Below, piece after piece: positions 1-8,934 of a stretch of DNA of 64,000 nt (the stretch's first letter is position 1; each line of letters opens with the position of its first letter). Location of the stretch: positions 1 through 64,000 of the forward strand of contig NZ_JAVBXR010000063.1 of NCBI RefSeq assembly GCF_030824455.1, given 5' to 3'. The notes under the pieces were generated by a model. That model made no database searches. It saw only the letters and a program-made list of their open reading frames with translations, and was not told the origin of the DNA. The stretch comes from Desulfobulbus sp. (lineage in GTDB: Bacteria; Desulfobacterota; Desulfobulbia; Desulfobulbales; Desulfobulbaceae). The translations under genes were made by a program, and so were the position numbers.

Positions 1-221
1 TCATAATGGCCAAAAAATTGTTGAGCATTATGCACACACTCATCGTGCATCAGAAAACCTTCGATTATTCAAAGGCTTTTCAGGTTACGGCTTGACAATT
101 CCCTTTAACGGGCATTTTGACCAGAGGGAAAAATCTCAAAAATGTTGATCACTCCCGGTCGAAATGACGATGCGGAGAGCCCTGACGGATGCCGGACCAC
201 AGGGCAGTACAGAGGCGCATT

Positions 222-935
222 TCACAGATTGGCCAAATAATCACAGCTGCGCTGCTCAGCAAAACCAAGATGATTGAGCATCGCTTGGCGTGCGGCGTCG
301 GCGTCTCTGTCGCAGATTGCAACCACAATGGCCACGTGGTGCTTGTATAGCAATCGATAGTCTTTTTTTGTGCGATACACCACTCGCCACACCCCTCCCT
401 GAAACTCCTTCATCGCTTCAAAAAGGCTTTGTATCATGTGCAACCAAATGACGTTGTGACTGGCTCGGGCAATGCAGACATGCAGACGCGCGTCTAAGTC
501 TTCCGAGGATTGCATGTCGATCAAATTGTCTTTCATCAGTGAGAGCACCTCTTCCATCTTGCGCAAATCCTCCGGAAGAGCTCGCTGGGCAGCGTAAAAT
601 GCAGCCCATGATTCGAGGCATTTACGCACTTCAATAACCTCGATGGCCCGATCAAGCGTTGTGCGGATCAGATCTCTGAGGGCTTTGCCCTGCTGTGAAT
701 CGATCAGTGACCGGACAACAGTGCCGCCTCCCTGATGCGACGCAACCAACCCCATTGCAGCCAACAGATTGAGCGCGTCGCGGACGGAAGGCCGCGAGAC
801 GCCGAACGCTCTGATTAATTCTCGCTCGGGAGGCAATTTTTCCCCTGGTGCAAATTCTCCCGCAAGAATGGACTCCCGTATCTGGTCGGCAATTTGACTT
901 GAAATTTTTTTAGGCGTTACCGGTTTAAAAGGCAT
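222..935 (-). CDS. GntR-family (FadR subfamily) transcriptional regulator
   Basis: DNA-binding one-component regulator. The N-terminal ~70 residues are a winged HTH of GntR type (PGEKLPPERELIRAFGVSRPS is the recognition region), followed by an all-helical FCD ligand domain with conserved Asp/His positions (DLDARLHVCIARASHN) that in this family bind a metal and a small carboxylate or acyl ligand. At about 237 aa the length is normal. I use the ATG at 935; an in-frame GTG at 956 would add seven residues, and neither has a clear Shine-Dalgarno site. The 15-bp palindrome at 1014-1028 upstream is a plausible own operator. No adjacent catabolic gene identifies the ligand. FCD regulators often control lactate, glycolate or pyruvate genes, but that is family knowledge, not shown here. 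Confidence 0.88.
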   Translation of the reverse strand: MPFKPVTPKKISSQIADQIRESILAGEFAPGEKLPPERELIRAFGVSRPSVRDALNLLAAMGLVASHQGGGTVVRSLIDSQQGKALRDLIRTTLDRAIEVIEVRKCLESWAAFYAAQRALPEDLRKMEEVLSLMKDNLIDMQSSEDLDARLHVCIARASHNVIWLHMIQSLFEAMKEFQGGVWRVVYRTKKDYRLLYKHHVAIVVAICDRDADAARQAMLNHLGFAEQRSCDYLANL

Positions 936-1013
936 AAGAAAACCAGGACAGATCACATTTAACTTATTGGAATAAAATTAAAATATCCACGGTGTCGAAT
1001 TTGCGAACATGTG

Positions 1014-1028
1014 CATGTTGACAACATG
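1014..1028. promoter_or_regulatory. 15-bp perfect palindrome, candidate GntR operator
   Basis: CATGTTG-A-CAACATG is a perfect inverted repeat with a one-base centre, lying 79 bp upstream of the regulator start in AT-rich DNA. The size and symmetry suit a dimeric winged-HTH protein. Binding by the neighbouring regulator is inference. Confidence 0.4.
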
Positions 1029-1201
1029 TAATACCAATCTGACGATTGCTTAGGGCTTTTTGCGGCAGTAAGGTCATTTACAACACTCAAACGAGATGTG
1101 CAGCTTGATGGATGTTTGTATCATTTTCTAACCATTGAGGCAAGAAATTGTATTAACAAAAACAGACAAATAAAATGAAACATCAACAATGAGCCTATCT
1201 T

Positions 1202-1366
1202 ATGAAAAAGAATCCGATGATCATGATTTTTGTTATTGTACTTTTTTCATTTTTTACCCTTGGATGCTTAAACGTATCATCACACAACAATCAAAATTTT
1301 GAAAACAATGCAACTATCCAGTCGTTGATAGCCGAGCAAACAGGAATGATTGTTACTTTTCAATAA
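1202..1366 (+). CDS. Small lipoprotein-like peptide (54 aa), possible remnant
   Basis: A short ORF starts with MKKN and a hydrophobic run (residues 6-21), ending in TLGC at Cys22. This resembles a lipoprotein signal, although the lipobox is imperfect (Leu at -2, Thr at -3). The mature part would be about 32 residues, Asn/Gln-rich, ending MIVTFQ. There is no good Shine-Dalgarno site, and base composition is far more AT-rich than the neighbours. It may be a real small surface lipoprotein or the 5' end of a decayed gene. I do not recognise a family. Confidence 0.3.
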   Translation: MKKNPMIMIFVIVLFSFFTLGCLNVSSHNNQNFENNATIQSLIAEQTGMIVTFQ

Positions 1367-1755
1367 ATCAGCATGATCTTTTAAACGGGTGCGGAGGGCC
1401 CTGCTTGTTATTTTTCCATTGACTCCCTGAGTCGAGCTGATACAGTCCCCCCATGCCACGTTGAGCCAAATTTGCGGTTGCCGGATTGCGACAGCGCGTC
1501 ATCGCTCGCGGCGGTGTGGATTTTTTTTATTGACGATGTCGACCTGCGCAATCTTGCGGATCGCATGGTCGCCCCGCCTGCTGCCAACCCGGCGAACTTT
1601 GCTCTGCCCGATCAATTTTACCCAATATTTCTCACCTGTTGCTAACGAATACCGCCTTACCGTCGTCCTCCACCACGCGCCGGTTGCCAACCGGATACGC
1701 TATGTCGTTCAATCGCTGGCACAACCGCTCTTTTGTCCCCCACCAACACATAGCT
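1367..1755. other. Non-coding or decayed stretch
   Basis: No convincing intact gene. In the plus direction, two overlapping frames around a run of eight T (about 1519-1526) each look protein-like: one upstream reading ARGGVDFF and one downstream reading IDDVDLRNLADRMV and stopping near 1641. This could be the frameshifted end of an old gene, but the evidence is weak. Confidence 0.3.
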
Positions 1756-2379
1756 ATGCCAAACGAAAAGGAAAATCTGGAGGGGCTGAAGGCTCAAGCC
1801 CGATTTCTTGGGGCCACGGATGCGGCGATTATTCCGGCTCACAGCCTGAAAGTTGAGGACCGTTTTGCCGAGATGTGCGCCGCGCCCACCCGATGCGCCA
1901 GCTACGGACTGGCCCCCGGCTGTCCGCCGCATGCAATCAAGCCCGCAATTTTCCGCGAGCAGCTGGCAGGCTATCGCTACATTCTGGTTTTCAAAATCGA
2001 CGCGCCCATTGCCGACCTGATGAACGAGCGGCGCTTGACCATTGCCCGCGAAATCCATCGCATTGCCGCCACCCTGGAACGGGCGGCCGCAAGCCGAGGC
2101 TGGGCGCAAGCGCGCGGATTGGCCGCCGGATCGTGTAAAGAATTGTTTTGCGGAGCGGAAGCAAGCTGTGCGGTGCTGGCCAATCAACTGCCCTGCCTGC
2201 GTCCGGACGTGGCTCGGCCTTCGCTTTCGGCGATGGGGGTGGACTTTGCGGCCCTGGCGCAGAGCGTGGGCTGGCGGTTTGGCCGGATCGATCCGGCGAC
2301 CGCCCCCGAGCAATCAACAGACAGCGAACCAGCCATGGGCTTAATGGGCTTAATGGCCGGGCTGGTGCTGCTGGCGTAA
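1756..2379 (+). CDS. DUF2284 family predicted metal-binding protein
   Basis: About 207 aa, starting at the internal ATG that begins MPNEKEN. The upstream in-frame extension is not protein-like. Conserved cysteines lie in the order C-(6)-C-(8)-C in the segment CAAPTRCASYGLAPGCPP, then GSCKELFC, then CAVL and CLRP, with a SLSAMGVDF segment. This is the DUF2284 pattern, thought to bind metal or an Fe-S cluster. Such proteins are common in anaerobes and have no established reaction. The C-terminus ends in a short hydrophobic Met/Leu/Gly run (MGLMGLMAGLVLLA) that is probably not functional. The next small gene follows after 48 bp on the same strand. Confidence 0.75.
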   Translation: MPNEKENLEGLKAQARFLGATDAAIIPAHSLKVEDRFAEMCAAPTRCASYGLAPGCPPHAIKPAIFREQLAGYRYILVFKIDAPIADLMNERRLTIAREIHRIAATLERAAASRGWAQARGLAAGSCKELFCGAEASCAVLANQLPCLRPDVARPSLSAMGVDFAALAQSVGWRFGRIDPATAPEQSTDSEPAMGLMGLMAGLVLLA

Positions 2380-2427
2380 TCAACAACAGGAGGCATCTCC
2401 TCCGTTTGTCCAATCAAGGAAACAACG

Positions 2428-2706
2428 ATGCACACCGACGAATACGAAATCTCCATCACCCGCGAACGCAACCACTGCCAGCAGGTAGTCAAGAAAACCC
2501 TGGCCAAACTTGCAGAGCGACGGCAGACATACGGCATGGACTATCCCGAGGCCGTGCTTGCCTGCGCCGAAGGTCGGCTCGCCATCAGTGAAAAGGAAAT
2601 GGCCCTATGGCATGACGACGTCGAGGCGCTGCCCCAATGGGAACAGCGCCTCGAAGAATACCGAGAGGCCTTAGCCATGATGCGAATCTCGGCCTCACAT
2701 TTTTAG
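2428..2706 (+). CDS. Small hypothetical protein (92 aa)
   Basis: Start supported by AAGGAAACAACG just upstream of ATG. The protein is hydrophilic and predicted mainly helical, with two charged helices (about residues 12-32 and 60-82), a single CxE-type cysteine near residue 47 and no membrane segment. It may be co-transcribed with the DUF2284 gene. It converges on the 56-aa membrane protein with only 12 bp between stop codons. No family recognised. Confidence 0.6.
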   Translation: MHTDEYEISITRERNHCQQVVKKTLAKLAERRQTYGMDYPEAVLACAEGRLAISEKEMALWHDDVEALPQWEQRLEEYREALAMMRISASHF

Positions 2707-2718
2707 CGTTTTTGTATC

Positions 2719-2889
2719 TCAGTGGCCGGCAGGGAAAAGCCACTTACTGAGGTAGTAGAGGAAAAACAACGAGCCAACGCCGATGCCGATGCTCCAGCGA
2801 ATCAGGGACAATTCAACCGGCAGCAGAGGCTCGTACTCCATTTTTTTCATTTCTTCAGCCAGTTTGGGCTGTTCTTTCTTCTGTTCCAT
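2719..2889 (-). CDS. Small single-span membrane protein (56 aa)
   Basis: Begins MEQKKEQPKLAEEMKK, followed by one hydrophobic segment (about residues 33-53, containing SIGIGVGSLFFLYYLSKW). The start has an excellent Shine-Dalgarno (AAGGAGAGATCAAC-ATG) and lies 12 bp after the stop of the transporter gene, so it is almost certainly translated from the same mRNA. A charged N-terminal helix plus one span suggests an accessory subunit or stabiliser of the transporter; that role is inference. It is easily missed because of its length. Confidence 0.75.
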   Translation of the reverse strand: MEQKKEQPKLAEEMKKMEYEPLLPVELSLIRWSIGIGVGSLFFLYYLSKWLFPAGH

Positions 2890-2901
2890 GTTGATCTCTC
2901 C

Positions 2902-4671
2902 TTAGATAATTGGCGGCTTGACGCCATGGAAAAAGAGCCATGAGATGAACAGGCCCACCCAGATAATAAAGCCAAACAGGCTGATGCAGTAGACCAGCGC
3001 CAGCTTGCCCAACCCCTCTTCCATCAGTTTCTTGAAGTTGGACACCAACCCGATGGTGAAGAAGCAGAGCAGGAAGAACAATCCCCGGAAGACGTCGCCC
3101 TGGCCGGATGAAGCCTTGGCCTTGCTCAGGAAGCTTTTCGGCTCCTTCATGGTGTCGTTGACCGCCTTCTGCTCGGCCTTGACCCCGTCCAGTTGGGCTT
3201 TGAGACCAGCCAGCGCCGTGGCGTCGGTGGTCGCCTTCATCTTGGTTTCAATCGAGGTGACCGAGGCCTTCAATTCAGCGGCCTGTTTCTCGGCCGGACC
3301 CATGATCTTGGCCGACGGCCAGCACATCACCACCAGGATGACAAAGGTCAGCACATAGCCAATGACGAATTTGGGGAAACGATGCCAGATCTCGCCGGCG
3401 TCGACCTTCTGCCCCGGTTTGACGTCGATCTTGGCGCACCAGATATAGGCCAGGATAAAGGCCCAAACGCCGATGAAGATGTCGATGAACATCTTGACCG
3501 TGGTGGCGGTCATGGTGACCCAGCCCTCGGCATAGTTAATGTTGGCCAGATCGAGCGCTTGGGCGCGAATCAGGGCGTCGGTGATAGCGCCGCTGGCAAT
3601 GGCGCCGCCGTCGGATTTCACCGCCAGTCCCATCCAGGCGCCGGCGACCAGGGGTTCGGTCCAGAGGAAATACTTGGCCAACAGGGGCAAAATCACCATC
3701 TCCACGGCCACGAAAATAACCACCAGGGAAGAGACCATGATCGGCACGATGGGCCGGGCGCGGATGGCGCCGCCTGTGGCGATGGAAGCGGACACGCCGC
3801 AGATTGAGATGCCGGAAGCCAGAGGGGCTGACCACTCGCGGCTGAACTTAAAGTATTTGCGGGCAATGTAATAGACCACCGCCCAGTAAATGAGATAGGC
3901 CTCGACAATGGCGCAGAAGCCCCGGAACATGATGTTCGAGGCCAGACCAAAGGATTCGGCCGCCTTGATGCCCAGGCCGGCGCCCATGATGACGATGCCG
4001 GTTTTAATGTACAGCTCGGGCCGGGCCGCCTCTTTCATCATGTTGGCCAGGCCGGGGAAAAAGTTGCCGATGATCAGGCCGAGAATCAACGCAAAGATGA
4101 AGCCAAACTCGCCGCTCATGCTCATTGACCAGGGGATGCCGAACTTGGCGGCCTGATCCTTGGTGGCGGCGATGTAGGCGAAATGGCCCATGAACCAGCA
4201 GAGATAGCTGAGCCAGAAGGCCAGGGTGAAGCCAAACATGAACTTCGGCACGTTGGCCCCGAGGGCGACCGCGCCCAGGGTCATGATCACCAGGGCAAAG
4301 AGATAGGTGAGCGTGACCGACATGATCGAGGACATGCCCTTTTTCTCGTACTTCTGGCCAACCTGCAGTTGGGAGACGTCGCCTTCGGCAACGATGGTCG
4401 CCTCTTTGCCGTCTTTCTTTTTCACCGTGATCTTCTGACCGTCGATCTTGGTGATGTCGCCCGCCACGGTCTGATATTTGGCCCCAATGGCGGTGATTGC
4501 CTTGCCCGGATCAATCCAGACGCCGGTTTTGGCGCCCCAGCCGAGAAGATCCGTTCCCTTGAACGACCCCAGGCTGAGACCGAAAATGATGAGACCCAGG
4601 ATCAAGGCGAGCCAATCCTCGCTAATCCAGCCTCCTCCCTCTCCCGTTTTGTGCGTGCTTTCTTGCGCCAT
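2902..4671 (-). CDS. YeiH/UPF0324-family putative sulfate (anion) exporter
   Basis: Polytopic inner-membrane protein of 589 aa. The core (about residues 200-440) carries family features such as the helix with GIVIMGAGLGIKAAESFG, SGISICGVSASIATGGAI, and a long run of hydrophobic helices. YeiH proteins are usually about 330-350 aa; this one is longer. An extra hydrophilic beta-rich segment lies near residues 55-105, between the first two membrane helices, and a coiled-coil insert lies near residues 470-520 before the last two spans. A strong Shine-Dalgarno (AGGAGGAGG) precedes the ATG, and a -24/-12 promoter candidate lies 29 bp upstream. The family has been proposed to export sulfate or sulfite; the substrate here is unproven. 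It sits downstream of, and is probably controlled by, the adjacent two-component pair. Confidence 0.8.
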   Translation of the reverse strand: MAQESTHKTGEGGGWISEDWLALILGLIIFGLSLGSFKGTDLLGWGAKTGVWIDPGKAITAIGAKYQTVAGDITKIDGQKITVKKKDGKEATIVAEGDVSQLQVGQKYEKKGMSSIMSVTLTYLFALVIMTLGAVALGANVPKFMFGFTLAFWLSYLCWFMGHFAYIAATKDQAAKFGIPWSMSMSGEFGFIFALILGLIIGNFFPGLANMMKEAARPELYIKTGIVIMGAGLGIKAAESFGLASNIMFRGFCAIVEAYLIYWAVVYYIARKYFKFSREWSAPLASGISICGVSASIATGGAIRARPIVPIMVSSLVVIFVAVEMVILPLLAKYFLWTEPLVAGAWMGLAVKSDGGAIASGAITDALIRAQALDLANINYAEGWVTMTATTVKMFIDIFIGVWAFILAYIWCAKIDVKPGQKVDAGEIWHRFPKFVIGYVLTFVILVVMCWPSAKIMGPAEKQAAELKASVTSIETKMKATTDATALAGLKAQLDGVKAEQKAVNDTMKEPKSFLSKAKASSGQGDVFRGLFFLLCFFTIGLVSNFKKLMEEGLGKLALVYCISLFGFIIWVGLFISWLFFHGVKPPII

Positions 4672-4699
4672 ACAACCTCCTCCTGTTTAGGTTTGTTTA

Positions 4700-4715
4700 T
4701 GCAAGCGTGGAACCG
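4700..4715 (-). promoter_or_regulatory. Candidate sigma-54 (-24/-12) promoter of the transporter
   Basis: On the minus strand the site reads cGGttC-N5-TTGCA, with GG and GC exactly 10 bp apart as sigma-54 promoters require. It would give a 5' leader of about 18 nt that still contains the Shine-Dalgarno. The gene immediately upstream encodes a sigma-54 activator, which strengthens the call. Confidence 0.55.
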
Positions 4716-4756
4716 GTCCTGGCTTCCACGAATTCAAACGATGTTTTCGCTGGTTA

Positions 4757-6271
4757 TCAAGGGGCGCCATCGTCGGGCGATTTGGCGTCGCGAGCGTCGC
4801 CAGCCTCTAGAGCGCCGAGAGCGCGGAAAGTGGCGGCGTGTTCGCCCATCCGCGACAGCATTTTCTGCAGGGCCACCCGCGACAGCCCGGATATGCGCGC
4901 GGCCTCGGACACATTGCCTCGGGTCTGGGTCAGCAGATCCCGGACGTATTCCAGGGTAAAGGCGTTGACCACTTCGGCCTTGGCCTCCTTGTAGGCGGCC
5001 GGCGGGATTTTCGGCCCCCTGCCCCGCTCTGGGGCGAGATTGGCCCGACCGGAACCCTCTAGCACGGTGCGCACCAAGGCCATGTCCATCCGCGCGCCGG
5101 CGCAGAACACGGTCATCCGGCGGACAAAATTCTGCAATTCTCGCACGTTGCCCGGCCAGGGGCAGGACGACATCCACTGCAGGACCTCCGGTTCCATCTC
5201 CTTTTCAGCCAACCCCATTTCCACGCAGGTTCTCTGGAGAAAATGGCGGGCCAGCAAGGGGATGTCCTCGGCACGTTCCCGCAACGGCGGCACAGTCACG
5301 GTGAGCACGTTGAGGCGATAATACAGGTCCTCGCGAAAGGTTTTGTTGTGCAGGCAGGCCTCCAGATCCTGGTTAGTGGAGGCGATGACCCGAACGTCCA
5401 CATTCCTGGATTCGCTTGAGCCCACCGGCCGGATTTCGCCGTTTTGCAGGCAGCGCAGCAATTTGGTCTGCACCGCCAGGCTGATGTCGCCGATCTCATC
5501 GAGATGCACCGCCCCGGTGTGGGCGGCGGCAAACAAGCCCTGGTGATCCTTGTCGGCGCCGGTGAAGGCCCCCTTGACGTAGCCAAAAAGCTCGCTCTCC
5601 AGCAGGTTTTCCGGAATCGAGGGGCAGTTGATCGCCAGAAACGGTCGCGCGGCCCGGGTTCCCAGCCGGTGGATCAGGCGGGCGGCCAGTTCCTTGCCCA
5701 CTCCGGATTCGCCTCGGATCAGGACGGTGTAATCCGACTGGGCCACGGCGGCAATGCTCTGCCGCAGCTTGTGCATGGCCGGTCCTTCGCCCACCATCTC
5801 GCCCTGATCCTGTTGCGACAGGATCTGCCGCAGCCGGTTGTTTTCCTCCAGCAGTCGGCTGCGCTCCAACCCCTTGGCCGCCACCCGGAACAACTGCTCG
5901 GGCTCGATGGGTTTGGTGAGGAAATCGTAGGCCCCGGCGTGCAGCGCCTCGACCGCGGTTTCTATAGTGCCGTAAGCGCTGAGCACCACCATGCTCAGAT
6001 CCGGCTGCAGCTTGAGCGCCTCGGCCAGCAACTGCATCCCGCCCATCTCCGGCATGCGCAGATCGGTGATCATTAGCTGCACCGGACGCGTCGCCAGAAT
6101 CCGCAGGGCCTCCTTGCCGCTCAGCACCGCCTCGACCTGGGCCTCGGCAAAACGGCTGGCCACCAACCGGGCCAGGCCGCGGGCGAAATCCGGCTCGTCG
6201 TCGACAACCACAACGCCGATATGTTTGCCGTTGTCCGGCGCGCTTCCTGGGGTAAATGCAAAGCCGCTCAC
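4757..6271 (-). CDS. Sigma-54-dependent response regulator (NtrC family)
   Basis: 504 aa with three domains. The receiver (about 18-135) has VVDDEP and phospho-Asp in MITDLRMPEM. The AAA+ activator domain (about 160-390) has Walker A GESGVGKE, the sigma-54 contact loop GAFTGA and arginine-finger region VRELQNFVRRM. The C-terminus has a Fis-type HTH (GNVSEAARISGLSRVALQ). Its start overlaps the stop of the sensor kinase by 4 bp (ATGA), so the two are translationally coupled. The likely target is the -24/-12 site just downstream, in front of the YeiH transporter. Confidence 0.93.
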   Translation of the reverse strand: MSGFAFTPGSAPDNGKHIGVVVVDDEPDFARGLARLVASRFAEAQVEAVLSGKEALRILATRPVQLMITDLRMPEMGGMQLLAEALKLQPDLSMVVLSAYGTIETAVEALHAGAYDFLTKPIEPEQLFRVAAKGLERSRLLEENNRLRQILSQQDQGEMVGEGPAMHKLRQSIAAVAQSDYTVLIRGESGVGKELAARLIHRLGTRAARPFLAINCPSIPENLLESELFGYVKGAFTGADKDHQGLFAAAHTGAVHLDEIGDISLAVQTKLLRCLQNGEIRPVGSSESRNVDVRVIASTNQDLEACLHNKTFREDLYYRLNVLTVTVPPLRERAEDIPLLARHFLQRTCVEMGLAEKEMEPEVLQWMSSCPWPGNVRELQNFVRRMTVFCAGARMDMALVRTVLEGSGRANLAPERGRGPKIPPAAYKEAKAEVVNAFTLEYVRDLLTQTRGNVSEAARISGLSRVALQKMLSRMGEHAATFRALGALEAGDARDAKSPDDGAP

Positions 6272-8760
6272 AGTCCATCCTCCACGTTGTGGACCGCAGG
6301 CAAAAGCACCGTGAATCGGGCCCCGCCCAGCTCAATGGATCGCGAGGTCTCGACCGAGCCGCCCACATCGGCGACCATGCCGTAGACCACGGTCAGCCCC
6401 AGGCCGGCGCCGGCCCCGATCTCTTTGGTGGAGAAGAAAGGATCAAAAATATGCGGCGCGTCTTCGGCCGCCACGCCCGGCCCGTTGTCGTCGACCTCGA
6501 CCGCAACCATCTCGCTGTCGGTTGCGCCGCCGGCTGCAGTGTCGGCAGTGTTGGCTGCGGCAGCGACCATGCGGACGTGAACGCGCACGTCGCCGGTCTG
6601 CTCGGCTACCGCGTCGAGGGCGTTGATCACCAGATTGCTGATTACCTGTTCCAGTTCGCCCACGCCCATCCGCACTCGCAGCGGCTGGGGAGGACAATCC
6701 AAGGTCATGCGCACCCCTTTCTTGACCGCCTGCACCGAGAAGACCTCGGTGATGGTGGCGGCGACGCGGCAGGCGTCGGCTGTGCCCGATCCGGCCGCCT
6801 TGGGGCGGGCAAAATTGAGCAGATCCTGCAGCACCCGTTGGGCCTGGCGGGTGTGGCGCTCGATGATTTCCAGGTCCGTGGCCTGCTGCGGATCCGTGAT
6901 TGTTTGTTTGAGCAGGCCGGCGTAGCAGAGAATCACCCCCAGGGGATTGTTGATCTCATGGGCCAGCCCGGCGGTCAGTTTGCCCACCGTGGCCATCCGC
7001 TCCGACTGCCAAACCTGCATCCGCATCCGTTTTTCCATGGTTGTTTCGCGCAGATAGACAACCACCTGGTCGGCAATGCCGTCGCGCCCCTGCACCGGAT
7101 ACAGGGAAAGGGCAAAGGAGCGGCCGCCGGCCAGGGTGACCTCGCGCAGATCGGGCACGCCTCGGCTGATGGTTTCGCGCATCGGGCATTGCTCGGAGCG
7201 GAGATCAAAGAACAGAGCCAGGATGTTGCCGTCGGTCCGCTCGCCGTGGGTCAGCTCCAGGGCCAGACTCCGCGCCGCCTGGTTGGCGGTGAGCACGGCG
7301 CAGCCGCCGTCCATCAGCACCAGGGGGTCAGAGATGCCCTCGACAATGGTGGTCAGCACGTTCATCTGGCGAAACAGGCTGTCGATGGCGGTGAGGTTCT
7401 CGGCGGCAATGCCCAGCTGCCGGCCCAGGGCCTGCAACACGTCGCGGTCGTGGCGCGCGGCCTCGGCCTCGGTCTGCCACAGCAGGATGAGCAAGCCCTC
7501 GGCGTTGCCGGTGCTGGACTCGACCGGCACAAACAAGCGATTGTCCACGGCCGCGCAGGCGCTGCCGGTCAGCACCTCGACAAAATTCTCAGGCAACGCG
7601 GGCATGTCCGCCGACTCCGGCCAGACAAACGAGCTCTGCGCCCCCATGGTGCAGACGTAGGCGATTCGCTCGGCGGCAAAGCGTTTGCAGATCTGGGGCA
7701 GGGCCAGTCGCCACAGCTCGGCCCGCGAGCGGCTCTTGTACATGTCTTCCAGAAGGCGGACAAACAGGCGAACGTCGGCCCGCCGCGCCTCAACCTCGCC
7801 GGTCAGGGCGTCGGTGCGTTCGTCCACCATCCGGCGCAGATTTTCGGCGTAATGCTGCAACTGGCCCCTGGCCTCGAACAGATGCTCGCTCATCTGCTCC
7901 ATGCCTTCGACCAGCTCTTCAATCTCGTCGCCCTGCTCCAGTTGACGCAGCAGCGCCGACCCTTCGGCGTCGTCGACGTTGCGGCGAAACACCGAGTTGA
8001 GCCGTTTGAGGTTGTTGACCACCAGCACCTTGAACAGCACATTGGCGGTGAAAAAAACCAGCAGCACCACCAGGGCGAAAAACGCGAAATAGGTGAGGAT
8101 TGTCCGCTCCACCCGGCCGACGCTGCCGTGCACTGAAATGCCGACAAAATCCACCCCGGCGACATCGCCCTGATGCTTGCCAAAGCCGCGCTGGCCATAG
8201 AGATTGAGCAGTTCGACCGGCGCATCCTCTGGGCGGCCGTGGCAGTACATGCACTCCTGCTCAAAACGCACCGGTCGCACCATCAGATAGTATTTTTCGC
8301 CGCCCAGCACCTTGTAGCCCTGCCAAAGTTCCTGGGCGCCGTTGTCGCGGAAATACTGAATCAGTTCGCGCTCGTGGCTGTTGGCCTCGTAGTCGGGGTT
8401 GCGGGCGCCGATGGCCACCCGACGGAACATGGCGCCGTCGCGGGAGGCGTTGACCGGGGCCATGATCTTGCGCGAGATGTAGGACGACGACATCGCCTGG
8501 ATGACAAAGGCGGACGGCAACCGCTCATACATGGTCGGCCGGAGTACGTCGCGCACGTAATGCTGCACCGAATCAACGTGGGCCAGGATGAGCTTGGCCT
8601 TGTCCTGCACCTCTTCCTCCAGCACGTTGCGCATGTGGAGAAAAAAGCCGAGAGACGAGGCCACGCCAAGCAGCATGGCGGCCAACAACAACCCAGTGAT
8701 GAATTTGGTCTGAATCTTCTGCGGCTTAGGAAGATGTATGAGATGTTTAGGCAGATGCAT
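6268..8760 (-). CDS. Membrane sensor histidine kinase with Tll0287-like (DUF3365) heme-motif sensor domain
   Basis: About 830 aa from the ATG at 8760 (MHLPKHLIHLPK); an upstream GTG at 8934 would add 58 residues with no membrane or domain character. Order: TM helix near 20-40; periplasmic DUF3365-like domain including a c-type heme motif CMYCH (about 171-175); second TM near 225-245; HAMP-like linker; GAF-like and PAS-like regions; HisKA with phospho-His in GLAHEINNPLG; and HATPase_c with DNGPGV and GAGLGLT. The CxxCH suggests sensing of redox state, NO or similar through heme, which is family-based inference. It pairs with the overlapping response regulator gene. Confidence 0.87.
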   Translation of the reverse strand: MHLPKHLIHLPKPQKIQTKFITGLLLAAMLLGVASSLGFFLHMRNVLEEEVQDKAKLILAHVDSVQHYVRDVLRPTMYERLPSAFVIQAMSSSYISRKIMAPVNASRDGAMFRRVAIGARNPDYEANSHERELIQYFRDNGAQELWQGYKVLGGEKYYLMVRPVRFEQECMYCHGRPEDAPVELLNLYGQRGFGKHQGDVAGVDFVGISVHGSVGRVERTILTYFAFFALVVLLVFFTANVLFKVLVVNNLKRLNSVFRRNVDDAEGSALLRQLEQGDEIEELVEGMEQMSEHLFEARGQLQHYAENLRRMVDERTDALTGEVEARRADVRLFVRLLEDMYKSRSRAELWRLALPQICKRFAAERIAYVCTMGAQSSFVWPESADMPALPENFVEVLTGSACAAVDNRLFVPVESSTGNAEGLLILLWQTEAEAARHDRDVLQALGRQLGIAAENLTAIDSLFRQMNVLTTIVEGISDPLVLMDGGCAVLTANQAARSLALELTHGERTDGNILALFFDLRSEQCPMRETISRGVPDLREVTLAGGRSFALSLYPVQGRDGIADQVVVYLRETTMEKRMRMQVWQSERMATVGKLTAGLAHEINNPLGVILCYAGLLKQTITDPQQATDLEIIERHTRQAQRVLQDLLNFARPKAAGSGTADACRVAATITEVFSVQAVKKGVRMTLDCPPQPLRVRMGVGELEQVISNLVINALDAVAEQTGDVRVHVRMVAAAANTADTAAGGATDSEMVAVEVDDNGPGVAAEDAPHIFDPFFSTKEIGAGAGLGLTVVYGMVADVGGSVETSRSIELGGARFTVLLPAVHNVEDGL

Positions 8761-8934
8761 GCGGTGTCCAGCGCGCCCGCCGGCAACAGGGGCATCCGAG
8801 TCGGGCGCAAAAGCAATGATCAACAACCGGCAACGTTTTCGGCTCCGGTTCCACGCGTCGAGCGCCTGAGCAACGCCCGCTGATTGGTCTATCGCGGTGG
8901 TGTGCTGCAAGAGAGCAATCAAAAGCCGTGCCAC

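Noticed and set aside
6256-8136. 626-aa plus-strand open frame across the sensor kinase
   Set aside because: Antisense of the kinase; no domain, His/Gln/Gly-rich shadow composition.
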